This document shows, piece after piece, positions 7,977 through 14,875 of a stretch of 53,937 nucleotides of DNA (position 1 is the stretch's first letter; each line of letters begins with the position of its first letter). The stretch is from Lewinellaceae bacterium SD302 (GTDB lineage: Bacteria > Bacteroidota > Bacteroidia > Chitinophagales > Saprospiraceae), in the NCBI GenBank assembly GCA_002591745.1, contig PDLQ01000031.1, forward strand, positions 1 through 53,937. Direction: 5' to 3'. The notes below the pieces were generated by a model. The model was not told the DNA's origin and did not search any database. It was given only the letters and a program-made list of their open reading frames with translations. The translations under genes and the position numbers were made by a program.

Positions 7977-10109
7977 ATGTCCGTTTCTCCCCGACTATCC
8001 CAACTCATACCCGCCGCAGATCGTAACGATATCGAGGTGCTCGAACAACGTATCCTGGCCTATCAAAAAGGTAAAGAAGACGAAGATCGTTTTAAGCACT
8101 ATCGCCTCACCCGGGGTGTCTACGGCCAGCGGCAGTTCGGGGTGCAAATGTTTCGCACCAAGATCCCGTTTGGTCACCTCACCCCCGATCAACTCATTGC
8201 GCTGGCCGATATCAGTGAGCGCTATACTAACGGAAGACTGCATCTGACTACCCGCCAGAACGTTCAGTTCCATTACGTGAAGCTCGACGACAGTCCCGCG
8301 ATCTGGGCCGATCTGGCCGCCGCCGGCATGACGGCCTTCGGAGCCTGTGGAAATACCGTCCGCAACATTACCGCCAGTGCGCTGGCCGGCGTGGACCCGG
8401 AAGAATTATTCGACGTGACGCCTTACGTTCAAGCCGCTTTTGAGTATTTTTTGCGCCACCCCATCTGCCAGGATATGGGGCGGAAGATCAAGCCTGCCTT
8501 CAGTAGCAGTGATCAGGATAGCGCCTTTACCTACTTTCACGACTTTGGTTTCATTCCCCGGATTCAGAATGGCGAAAGAGGGTTTAAAGTGGTGATCGGC
8601 GGTGGCCTGGGAGCCGTAAGTATGGTGGCCCAGACGGCCTACGAATTCCTGGCGGCCGATCAGATTATCCCATTCATGGAAGCAACCATCCGAGTATTTG
8701 ATCGCTACGGGGAGCGCGAAAAAAGGATGAAGGCCCGGATGAAATTCCTACTCAAAAAACTGGGCCTCGAAAAATTTCTGGAGCTGGTCGCTGAAGAATG
8801 GCCCGCCATCAAGCACAAGTCAGTTCCTATCGAAGCCGGAAAAGTGCCCGATCTTGGCCAGGTGCCGGCCGACAATTTCCCTCCGGTGGATCCCATCTCT
8901 CAGGTCGTTTATAATGACTGGCTAAAGGCCAATGTGGTGGAACAAAAGCAAGGCGGCTACCGGGCGGTGAACATTCGCGTACCGCTGGGTAATCTGGGGG
9001 CGGAGCAAACTCGCTTACTCGCCAGTGCAATCAAAGCCTATGCCAGTGACGACCTGCGCCTGACCATCAACCAGGGCATCAGTTTGCGCTACGTACCACC
9101 CTCGGCTTTGCCGCATTTGTTCAATGCACTCTACGCCCTGGGCCTGGCACTGCCTGGCTTTGATACCACGGCGGATATTACCGCCTGCCCGGGAACCGAT
9201 ACCTGTGCTCTGGGCGTCACCAACAGTACCGGTCTGGCGACTCGGCTGGAAGAACTGATCCGTGAAGAATACCCGGAGTTGATTACCGAACGTGAAGTAC
9301 GCATCAAGATCAGCGGATGTATGAATGCCTGTGGGCAGCACATGGCCGCCAACGTAGGCTTCCATGGTTCCAGCATCAAGGTAAGTGGCAAGGTTGTCCC
9401 GGCTATGCAGGTTGTGGTCGGCGGTGGTGTCGCCCCGGACGGGCGCGGGTTCATCGCCGAAAAAGTGATCAAATTGCCTAGCAAGCGTATTCCTGCTGCC
9501 CTCCGCCGGTTACTGGATGACTATCGGGAGTTGGCCATTGATGGAGAGTACTATAACGACTACGTTCATCGCCAGGGAAAACGCTATTTCTATGGTTTGC
9601 TCAAAGACCTGGGCGACACGGCCAACCTGACTGCCGAAGATTTTCATGACTGGGGACAGGACGAAGATTACCGTCAAGAAATCGGAGTAGGGGAGTGTGC
9701 TGGCGTGAGCCTCGACGTGGTCGGTACTATCCTCAACGATGCTCATCTAAAACTGGCCGAAGGAAAGACTGCTTTGGCGGCCGAAGCCTGGAACGATGCC
9801 GGTCATTTCGCTTACCGGGCCATGATCATCGCGGCCAAAGCCCTTTTACTGGCTGCGGACGTAAAGTGCAACACTCACCTCGGGATTCTCAATGACTTTG
9901 AGGTCAATTACCCCGAATTGAGTCAGTCCGTAGGTGGCTTCAAAGTAGCCGTGCTGGCAATTCGGCGGCAAGAAGCGGATGCTCCGTTCATTACCGAATA
10001 TTATCAAAAAGCAGTCGGCTTCGTCGGAGCAGCCACAGCCGCCAGAGAAGCACAACTACAAACTACTGGTGAGGATAAGGTGGTGGTAGGAGAATACTAT
10101 AAGGCCTAG
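7977..10109 (+). CDS. Siroheme-dependent sulfite (nitrite/sulfite) reductase with C-terminal HEPN-like domain
   Basis: 710 residues. Reduces sulfite to sulfide with six electrons from ferredoxin, using siroheme coupled to a 4Fe-4S cluster. The four cluster ligands are present: C404-x5-C410 (ACPGTDTCALG) and C448-x3-C452 (SGCMNACGQH). Two ferrodoxin-like half-domains occur, each with a TRQNVQFHYV or TINQGISLRYV type siroheme strand. The last ~150 residues (from SLDVVGTIL, with AYRAMIIAAKALL) form a helical HEPN-like domain seen in Bacteroidota homologues. The frame is open to 7899, but the upstream codons cover the leader hairpin, so the ATG at 7977 is chosen. Sulfite rather than nitrite is inferred from the SUMT, siroheme and CysH neighbours. 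Confidence 0.9.
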   Translation: MSVSPRLSQLIPAADRNDIEVLEQRILAYQKGKEDEDRFKHYRLTRGVYGQRQFGVQMFRTKIPFGHLTPDQLIALADISERYTNGRLHLTTRQNVQFHYVKLDDSPAIWADLAAAGMTAFGACGNTVRNITASALAGVDPEELFDVTPYVQAAFEYFLRHPICQDMGRKIKPAFSSSDQDSAFTYFHDFGFIPRIQNGERGFKVVIGGGLGAVSMVAQTAYEFLAADQIIPFMEATIRVFDRYGEREKRMKARMKFLLKKLGLEKFLELVAEEWPAIKHKSVPIEAGKVPDLGQVPADNFPPVDPISQVVYNDWLKANVVEQKQGGYRAVNIRVPLGNLGAEQTRLLASAIKAYASDDLRLTINQGISLRYVPPSALPHLFNALYALGLALPGFDTTADITACPGTDTCALGVTNSTGLATRLEELIREEYPELITEREVRIKISGCMNACGQHMAANVGFHGSSIKVSGKVVPAMQVVVGGGVAPDGRGFIAEKVIKLPSKRIPAALRRLLDDYRELAIDGEYYNDYVHRQGKRYFYGLLKDLGDTANLTAEDFHDWGQDEDYRQEIGVGECAGVSLDVVGTILNDAHLKLAEGKTALAAEAWNDAGHFAYRAMIIAAKALLLAADVKCNTHLGILNDFEVNYPELSQSVGGFKVAVLAIRRQEADAPFITEYYQKAVGFVGAATAAREAQLQTTGEDKVVVGEYYKA

Positions 10110-10112
10110 CCT

Positions 10113-10266
10113 GGCTAGCGACCTCCCGGTAGCTCTGGAATACGCCGCTCTCCGAGCGGCTACCAGAACTGCGTTTAACTGGAATGAAGACAGGCATGAA
10201 ATTCGCAAACCATTTTTAGCCGCTCGGAGAGCGGCGTATTCCAGAGCGTTCGGGAGATCACTAGCC
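10113..10266. repeat. REPIN-like long inverted repeat
   Basis: Two 49-base arms (10113-10161 and 10218-10266) are reverse complements with about five mismatches, separated by 56 bases. Each arm contains its own smaller palindrome GCCGCTC-tcc-GAGCGGC. A pair of inverted REP units, each with internal hairpin, is the arrangement called REPIN and is normally mobilised by RAYT (Y1) transposases; none is in this window. It lies between the sulfite reductase and SUMT genes and could terminate or stabilise the transcript. Confidence 0.8.
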
Positions 10267-10286
10267 GGTTGAAAAACAGACGAAAA

Positions 10287-11132
10287 ATGACAAAGATTAC
10301 CCAATCCGTTTACCACCCCAACCTGGAGGAACTTTTGCGTGGCAAACCATCCAAAAAACCGGAGATCACCCTGGTCGGAGCTGGTCCCGGAGACCCTGAC
10401 CTGATCACTCGGAAGGGACTTAATGCGCTACGTAGCGCCGATGTAATTCTCTACGATGCCCTGGTTCACCCCGACCTCCTGGCCGAGGCAGCGGGCGATG
10501 CAGTGAAAATCTACGTCGGCAAAAGGGCTGGTCGGCATAGCCTCAGTCAGGAGCGGATCAACGACCTGTTGGTGGAAGCCGCATTGCGTTGTGGCCATGC
10601 CGTACGTCTTAAGGGAGGTGATCCTTTCGTTTTTGGTCGGGGCTACGAAGAGAAAATTTACGCTGAACAACGCGGTATCCCCGTTACCGTAATTCCCGGT
10701 ATTTCCAGCGCAAACTCTTTGCCGGCGATCAACGGAGTACCGCTTACCCACCGGGGACTGAGCCAGAGCTTCTGGGTGATGACCGCCCGGGCCGCAAACG
10801 GTGCTTTGCCTGCGGATATTGAGTTGGCCGCCCGTAGCGAAGCTACCGTTGTCCTGCTCATGGGGCTGGCACGGCTGGAGCGTATTCTGGAGGTTTACAG
10901 ATCAGTAGGGAAAGCTGACTTGCCCGTAATGATCATTCAAAACGGTAGTCGGAAAAATGAAAAATGTTGGGTCGGTACCGTCAACGACATTGCCGGAACC
11001 TTTCATCGGGAGCGCGACGCGGGGCCGGGGATCATCGTCTTAGGTCAGGTGGTAGGGTTGCGTACTCAGCAGTCTCGGGCCGAGGTCATCGAGGCAGTTG
11101 AAAGCATGGCTACTTTGAAGTCAGAAAAATGA
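10287..11132 (+). CDS. cobA: Uroporphyrinogen-III C-methyltransferase (SUMT)
   Basis: 281 residues. Methylates uroporphyrinogen III twice with SAM to give precorrin-2, the first committed step to siroheme. The SAM-binding loop VGAGPGDPDLIT (residues ~32-43), DVILYDALVHPDLL, VRLKGGDPFVFGRG and the VIPGISSANSLPAINGVPLT segment are diagnostic of the tetrapyrrole methylase family. The frame is open to a TTG at 10269, but the ATG at 10287 gives the better start. The last codons (MATLKSEK) are encoded by a copy of the 16-base intergenic repeat box, so its C-terminus has been shaped by that element. Confidence 0.92.
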   Translation: MTKITQSVYHPNLEELLRGKPSKKPEITLVGAGPGDPDLITRKGLNALRSADVILYDALVHPDLLAEAAGDAVKIYVGKRAGRHSLSQERINDLLVEAALRCGHAVRLKGGDPFVFGRGYEEKIYAEQRGIPVTVIPGISSANSLPAINGVPLTHRGLSQSFWVMTARAANGALPADIELAARSEATVVLLMGLARLERILEVYRSVGKADLPVMIIQNGSRKNEKCWVGTVNDIAGTFHRERDAGPGIIVLGQVVGLRTQQSRAEVIEAVESMATLKSEK

Positions 11133-11206
11133 CTAAATGATTTAAGGAGATAATGATTGAATCCATTGCTCCATTAACTAGATCATTAGATCATTGAATC
11201 ATTAAT
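11108..11206. repeat. Repeat box plus AATGAT-rich array
   Basis: GGCTACTTTGAAGTCA at 11108-11123 is a near-exact copy of the 16-base box found at array ends elsewhere in the window. It is followed by degenerate ATGATT/GATCATT units up to the ATG of the next gene, in the second half as the reverse complement (TTAGATCATTGAATCATTAA), so the array is itself palindromic. The box lies within the last codons of the SUMT gene. Confidence 0.65.
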
Positions 11207-11207
11207 T

Positions 11208-11936
11208 ATGAACAATCCCCTTTATCCGATCTTTCTCCGCCTGGACAACCTGCGCCTGCTCGTGGTGGGGGCTGGTGAGGTAGGTGAGGAGAAGCTACGA
11301 TTTATCCTGAAGTCCAGCCCGAACGCGCAAGTGACGATTGTGGCTCCCTGGATGGGGGATGAGCTGCGGGCCTTACTGGATAGCTACAATATTGTTGGTG
11401 ACAACCGCTGGCAGATCGTAAATAATGTTGAGGAGCAAACCTGTCCTCATGGCGAAAGTGGTAACAATGAAGGTGAAAGGAAAGATGTTGAATCGGGCCA
11501 GCAACGAGCAGGTAGCGTGACTTTTCATCCCCGTACGTTTTTGGCTACTGATGTAGCGGATCATGACCTGATCGTGGCGGCCACCAATTTGGAAACAGTA
11601 AATCACGCTGTGCATCGGGCGGCGAAAAAGTACGGGAGATTAGTCAATGTGGCCGATACACCCGACCTTTGCGATTTTTATCTGGGCAGTATCGTTACGC
11701 GAGGGCCGCTGAAAGTGGCGATCAGCACGAACGGCCAGAGCCCGACCTTCGCCAAACGCTTTCGTCAGTGGTTGGAAAGTAGTTTGCCCGCCGCCGAAAC
11801 CCCACAATTATTAGACAATTTAAAGATTTTTCGAGACCGCCTGAAGGGCGACTTTGGAGCAAAAGTAAGTGCCCTCAACGAACTCACTAAAGGACTATTG
11901 GCCGATCCGGCCGATCATAAAGATGGATTAAAATGA
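11208..11936 (+). CDS. Precorrin-2 dehydrogenase / sirohydrochlorin ferrochelatase
   Basis: 242 residues, Met8p/SirC/CysG N-domain family. Oxidises precorrin-2 with NAD+ to sirohydrochlorin and probably inserts Fe2+ to give siroheme for the sulfite reductase upstream. Shown by the Rossmann loop LLVVGAGEVGEEKLRFIL (residues ~16-33), the DLIVAATN strand, RLVNVADTPDLCDFYLGSIV and RGPLKVAISTNGQSPTFAKR, all family signatures. Residues ~70-105 are an unusual acidic, low-complexity insertion (GESGNNEGERKDVESGQQ) between the sugar-binding strand and the ATD-V-DHD strand. Its last four bases overlap the start of the next gene (ATGA). Confidence 0.88.
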   Translation: MNNPLYPIFLRLDNLRLLVVGAGEVGEEKLRFILKSSPNAQVTIVAPWMGDELRALLDSYNIVGDNRWQIVNNVEEQTCPHGESGNNEGERKDVESGQQRAGSVTFHPRTFLATDVADHDLIVAATNLETVNHAVHRAAKKYGRLVNVADTPDLCDFYLGSIVTRGPLKVAISTNGQSPTFAKRFRQWLESSLPAAETPQLLDNLKIFRDRLKGDFGAKVSALNELTKGLLADPADHKDGLK

Positions 11937-12616
11937 CCCACTCAGCTATTCAGCCCGAGGTAGACGTAGCGGCACTCAATGCCGAATTCGAACCACTTGA
12001 TTTTCAGGAGCGGATTCGTCGTTTATATGATTACTTCCCAGTAGATAAAGTCTTGTTTACTTCCAGTTTTGGGACCAAATCGGTTGTCATGCTGACTCTA
12101 GTAAGCCGGGCGAACCAATTGCAAGCCGTGCACATGCTCAATACGGGCTACCATTTTCCGGAGACGATCGCCTACCGGGAGACCCTGCGTGAATTGACCG
12201 GCTTGCCGATCAAGGAGATTCACCCGGACCCGGCCCGCCACCGACAAACGCAGGAAAGCGAAATGTGGTCCAGCCAGCCGGCGCGTTGCTGCCATTACAA
12301 TAAGGTGCTACCGTTGCGGGAAGTAAAAGCTCGGCATCAAGTTTGGATGAGCGGGGTGCATGCCTACCAGACTATGAACCGTCAGGGAATGGAGGTTTTT
12401 GAAATGGTGGACGGGCTATTACACTTCCACCCATTGATCGATATTGAAGAAGGGGAATTTCTTTATTTATTGGAAAAGGACAAGTTGCCCCGCCACCCGC
12501 TGGAGGCGCTGGGGTACGGAAGTATCGGTTGTACCCACTGCACTTCACCCGGATCGGGGCGCAGCGGCCGTTGGAAGGGAAGTAGTAAAGACGAATGTGG
12601 TCTTCACTTAAAGTAG
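11933..12616 (+). CDS. cysH: Phosphoadenylyl/adenylyl-sulfate reductase
   Basis: 227 residues. Reduces activated sulfate (APS or PAPS) to sulfite. The PAPS-reductase fold begins with SSFGTKSVVML, a PP-loop-like motif. Cys119-Cys120 (ARCCHYNK) and Cys200-x2-Cys203 (GCTHC) form the CC...CxxC set that binds a 4Fe-4S cluster, which is the mark of the APS-using bacterial type. The catalytic Cys222 lies in the C-terminal ECGLH motif. ATG overlaps the upstream stop (4 bases), so the two are translationally coupled. Confidence 0.92.
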   Translation: MTHSAIQPEVDVAALNAEFEPLDFQERIRRLYDYFPVDKVLFTSSFGTKSVVMLTLVSRANQLQAVHMLNTGYHFPETIAYRETLRELTGLPIKEIHPDPARHRQTQESEMWSSQPARCCHYNKVLPLREVKARHQVWMSGVHAYQTMNRQGMEVFEMVDGLLHFHPLIDIEEGEFLYLLEKDKLPRHPLEALGYGSIGCTHCTSPGSGRSGRWKGSSKDECGLHLK

Positions 12617-12690
12617 TGCCCACTTTAATATCCCAGAGAAATCGCCAACCTATATAAACTTAGCTTGTTATCTATAAAATTTGTTGAAGC

Positions 12691-13722
12691 ATGATTCAGA
12701 CGGACATCATCATCGTCGGAGCCGGTCCTTGCGGACTTTTTACTGTTTTCGAAGCAGGTCTACTCAAATTACGCTGCCATCTGGTGGACAGCCTGGGACA
12801 GCCCGGAGGACAACTGACGGAGATATACCCTAAAAAGCCGATCTATGATATTCCCGGTTTCCCATCTGTACTGGCTGGTGAGTTGGTGGACAACCTGATG
12901 AAGCAGATTGAACCGTTCAACCCCACCTTCACGCTGGGGGAGCGGGCGGAAAGTATCGAAAAGGTGGGGGAGAAGATGTACCGGATGACGACCAGTGGTG
13001 GCACCTTGATTGAGGCGCCAGTGGTTATCATCGCTGCCGGTCTGGGGTGCTTTGAGCATCGCAAGCCACCAATTCCGAACCTGGTTAAGTTCGAAGCCAC
13101 CAATGATGTTGCTTACGTGATCCGAGATCCGGAAGTCTACCGCGATAAACGAGTAGTACTGGCCGGAGGTGGAGATTCTGCCCTGGATTGGACAATCTTC
13201 CTGGCGGACGTAGCCAGTGAGGTCAGTCTGGTACACCGTCGTTCTTCTTTTCGAGGTGCCTTAGACAGTGTTGAGAAAGTACAAGAACTGGCCGAAGCTG
13301 GTAAAGTGCGGCTGATCACCGAGGCCCAGGCAGTCGGACTAACCGGCGAAGATGGCCTGGAAGAAGTAGTCATCAAACACAAGACGGAAGGCGAATTTAA
13401 ACTGGCCACCGATCATTTTATTCCACTTTTCGGTTTGTCACCCAAACTTGGCCCGATCGCCGAATGGGGGCTGAGTATTAATAAGAGTGCCATTGAAGTG
13501 GATACCCGCGATTATAGTACGGGCGTTCCGGGTATTTTTGCGATCGGTGACATCAACACTTACCCTGGAAAGCTGAAATTGATCCTTTGTGGTTTCCACG
13601 AGGGCACGTTGGCTGTGCAGTCGGCTTTTCAATACATTTACCCGGATAAGAAACTCAGTTTCAAATACACGACGGTAAATGGTATTCAGGGGTTACCGGC
13701 CAATGAGGCTGCAGCGGTATAG
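12691..13722 (+). CDS. Ferredoxin--NADP(+) reductase (TrxB-like, YumC type)
   Basis: 343 residues. FAD- and NADPH-dependent enzyme that reduces ferredoxin, the likely electron donor for the sulfite reductase in the same cluster. FAD-binding GxGPxG at the N-terminus (DIIIVGAGPCGLFTVFEAG), the GGQL-x5-P motif (GQPGGQLTEIYPKKPIYDIPGFP), NADPH-binding VVLAGGGDSALDW and the FAIGDINTYPGKLKLI tail are typical of the YumC type. The CxxC of thioredoxin reductases is absent, supporting the FNR assignment. Starts 74 bases after cysH and may have its own promoter. Confidence 0.87.
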   Translation: MIQTDIIIVGAGPCGLFTVFEAGLLKLRCHLVDSLGQPGGQLTEIYPKKPIYDIPGFPSVLAGELVDNLMKQIEPFNPTFTLGERAESIEKVGEKMYRMTTSGGTLIEAPVVIIAAGLGCFEHRKPPIPNLVKFEATNDVAYVIRDPEVYRDKRVVLAGGGDSALDWTIFLADVASEVSLVHRRSSFRGALDSVEKVQELAEAGKVRLITEAQAVGLTGEDGLEEVVIKHKTEGEFKLATDHFIPLFGLSPKLGPIAEWGLSINKSAIEVDTRDYSTGVPGIFAIGDINTYPGKLKLILCGFHEGTLAVQSAFQYIYPDKKLSFKYTTVNGIQGLPANEAAAV

Positions 13723-13745
13723 CGATTAGCTGTAAGTTGACTTCT

Positions 13746-13788
13746 CACGAACGCCCGCCCGATTTAGCAAATTGGGCGGGCGTTCGTG
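13746..13788. terminator. Perfect 15-bp hairpin between convergent genes
   Basis: CACGAACGCCCGCCC (13746-13760) pairs perfectly with GGGCGGGCGTTCGTG (13774-13788) around a 13-base loop. It separates the ferredoxin reductase gene (ending 13722, plus) from the small-peptide array (stop codon at 13801, minus). GC-rich and symmetric, without a strong T-run, it probably acts as a shared terminator or 3' stabiliser for both transcripts. Confidence 0.7.
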
Positions 13789-13800
13789 TATTGGGAGTTG

Positions 13801-13950
13801 TTATTTGATGATGTAGTCACCAATGATCACGTCTCCGCGAGCTTCAATTGCCTCGATGTAGAAATCGGGGTTGTCGTTTACGTCTTCGATTTCGGCTTCG
13901 GTGCCGGTAATCATATTAAGGGAAAGGAGAAGAGTGATAAGCCAAGTCAT
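13801..13950 (-). CDS. Small exported peptide, tandem family copy A (49 aa)
   Basis: Reverse-strand ORF of 49 codons plus TAA. N-terminus MTWLITLLLSLNMITGTEA is a short hydrophobic signal-peptide-like segment with a plausible cleavage site after GTEA. The rest is acidic (EIEDVNDNPDFYIEAIEARG) and ends in DVIIGDYIIK. Copies B and C differ from it at four residues, while many codon differences are synonymous, showing real coding. It is the last gene of a four-gene minus-strand array. No cysteines, no lanthipeptide or GG-leader motif. Likely a secreted propeptide; function unknown. Confidence 0.8.
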   Translation of the reverse strand: MTWLITLLLSLNMITGTEAEIEDVNDNPDFYIEAIEARGDVIIGDYIIK

Positions 13951-14018
13951 ATTGTAGAATTTGTCGAGATGTGTAGTCTCTCGTTTTGGAGGAGAATGTT
14001 TGAGTGTGTTGGGAGGAG

Positions 14019-14168
14019 TTATTTGATGATGTAGTCACCAATGATTACGTCTCCGCGAGCCTCAATTGCTTCGATATAGAAATCGGGGTCTTCGTTTACA
14101 TCTTCAATTTCGGCCTTGGTGCCGGAAATCATATTGAGGGAAAGGAGAAGAGTGATAAGCCAAGTCAT
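14019..14168 (-). CDS. Small exported peptide, tandem family copy B (49 aa)
   Basis: Reverse-strand ORF of 49 codons plus TAA: MTWLITLLLSLNMISGTKA hydrophobic leader, acidic middle (EIEDVNEDPDFYIEAIEARG), C-terminus DVIIGDYIIK. The protein is identical to copy C, although four codons differ (Leu CTT/CTC, Glu GAG/GAA, Val GTA/GTG, Tyr TAC/TAT), all silently. The 72-base gap from copy C and the 68-base gap to copy A hold a conserved segment with CGAGA...TCTCG able to form a small hairpin before each start. Forward-strand ORFs over the same bases are shadows. Confidence 0.82.
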   Translation of the reverse strand: MTWLITLLLSLNMISGTKAEIEDVNEDPDFYIEAIEARGDVIIGDYIIK

Positions 14169-14240
14169 AGTATAGAAGTTGTCGAGATGTGTAGTCTCTC
14201 GTTTAGGAGAAGGAGAATGTTGTAAGTGTGTTGGGAGGAG

Positions 14241-14390
14241 TTATTTGATGATATAGTCACCAATGATCACGTCTCCGCGAGCTTCAATTGCTTCGATATA
14301 GAAATCGGGGTCTTCGTTTACATCTTCAATTTCGGCCTTGGTGCCGGAAATCATATTGAGGGAGAGGAGAAGAGTGATAAGCCAAGTCAT
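14241..14390 (-). CDS. Small exported peptide, tandem family copy C (49 aa)
   Basis: Reverse-strand ORF of 49 codons plus TAA, encoding the same 49 residues as copy B: hydrophobic leader ending in SGTKA, acidic linker, C-terminal DVIIGDYIIK. The copies repeat with a unit of 218-222 bases, so they come from recent tandem duplication kept under purifying selection. No recognisable domain. Confidence 0.82.
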   Translation of the reverse strand: MTWLITLLLSLNMISGTKAEIEDVNEDPDFYIEAIEARGDVIIGDYIIK

Positions 14391-14453
14391 ATTGTAAAAG
14401 TTGTTGAGATGTGTGGTTCTCAGGTTGGAGGGATAAGTGGAATGGGTAGTGGG

Positions 14454-14615
14454 CTATTTGATGATGTAGTCACCGATGATAACTTCGTCGCCACCTTCGG
14501 GCTGGTCGTCGACTTGAGTGTTGCGGTCATTGGCTTTGTCGTTTGATGAAGTAGCCGGTGCAGTACCGCTGATGATGCCGAGAGAAAGGAGGATGGAGAA
14601 TAACCAAGTAAGCAT
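14454..14615 (-). CDS. Small exported peptide, tandem family copy D (53 aa), diverged
   Basis: Reverse-strand ORF of 53 codons plus TAG. Leader MLTWLFSILLSLGIISGTAPA matches the pattern of the other copies; the middle is wholly different (SSNDKANDRNTQVDDQPEGG) but the C-terminus is the same, (D/E)VIIGDYIIK. Conservation of only the signal peptide and the last nine residues, with a free linker, points to the C-terminal segment as the functional part. It is the first gene of the array, downstream of the divergent promoter region. Confidence 0.78.
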   Translation of the reverse strand: MLTWLFSILLSLGIISGTAPATSSNDKANDRNTQVDDQPEGGDEVIIGDYIIK

Positions 14616-14875
14616 GTGTAGTATTTTGAGTGAATTAGTGGATGTCAGCGCGTTTGCGCCCTGATTACAATTGTAAAGGTAGGCGCAGCCCAGATCGTTA
14701 ACTAAGACTTTTATTTGTCGAATCTTATTTTGATGCAGGTATGTTAAATGATCCTATTTATTGATAACTATTTGTTAAATAATGAATTACAAGTTGTACT
14801 TTTGAATTAAACCTTACTATCCTTTTTAAACTCTAATTTGTAAATCACTTCTTTTTTATCACATTAATATTATCC
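14616..14875. promoter_or_regulatory. Divergent promoter region between peptide array and helical-repeat gene
   Basis: AT-rich 260-base spacer. On the plus strand TTG at 14772-14774 and TACTTTTG at 14797-14804 (22-base gap) fit the Bacteroidota -33/-7 consensus for the gene at 14876. On the minus strand TACCTTTA (14681-14674) is a one-mismatch -7 box for the peptide array, and the peptide mRNA would start with a GCGC-AAA-CGCGC-type hairpin near 14648-14662. Shared control of both units is possible but inferred. Confidence 0.55.

Noticed and set aside
13786..14546. Three forward ORFs of 73-106 residues over the peptide array
   Set aside because: They are shadows of the reverse-strand peptide genes: the silent substitution pattern is in the reverse frame, and the forward products show no signal or domain.
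13801..14615. Lanthipeptide, lasso or GG-leader bacteriocin precursors
   Set aside because: The peptides contain no cysteine, no double-Gly leader and no nearby modification or ABC export genes; a Sec-type signal is more likely.
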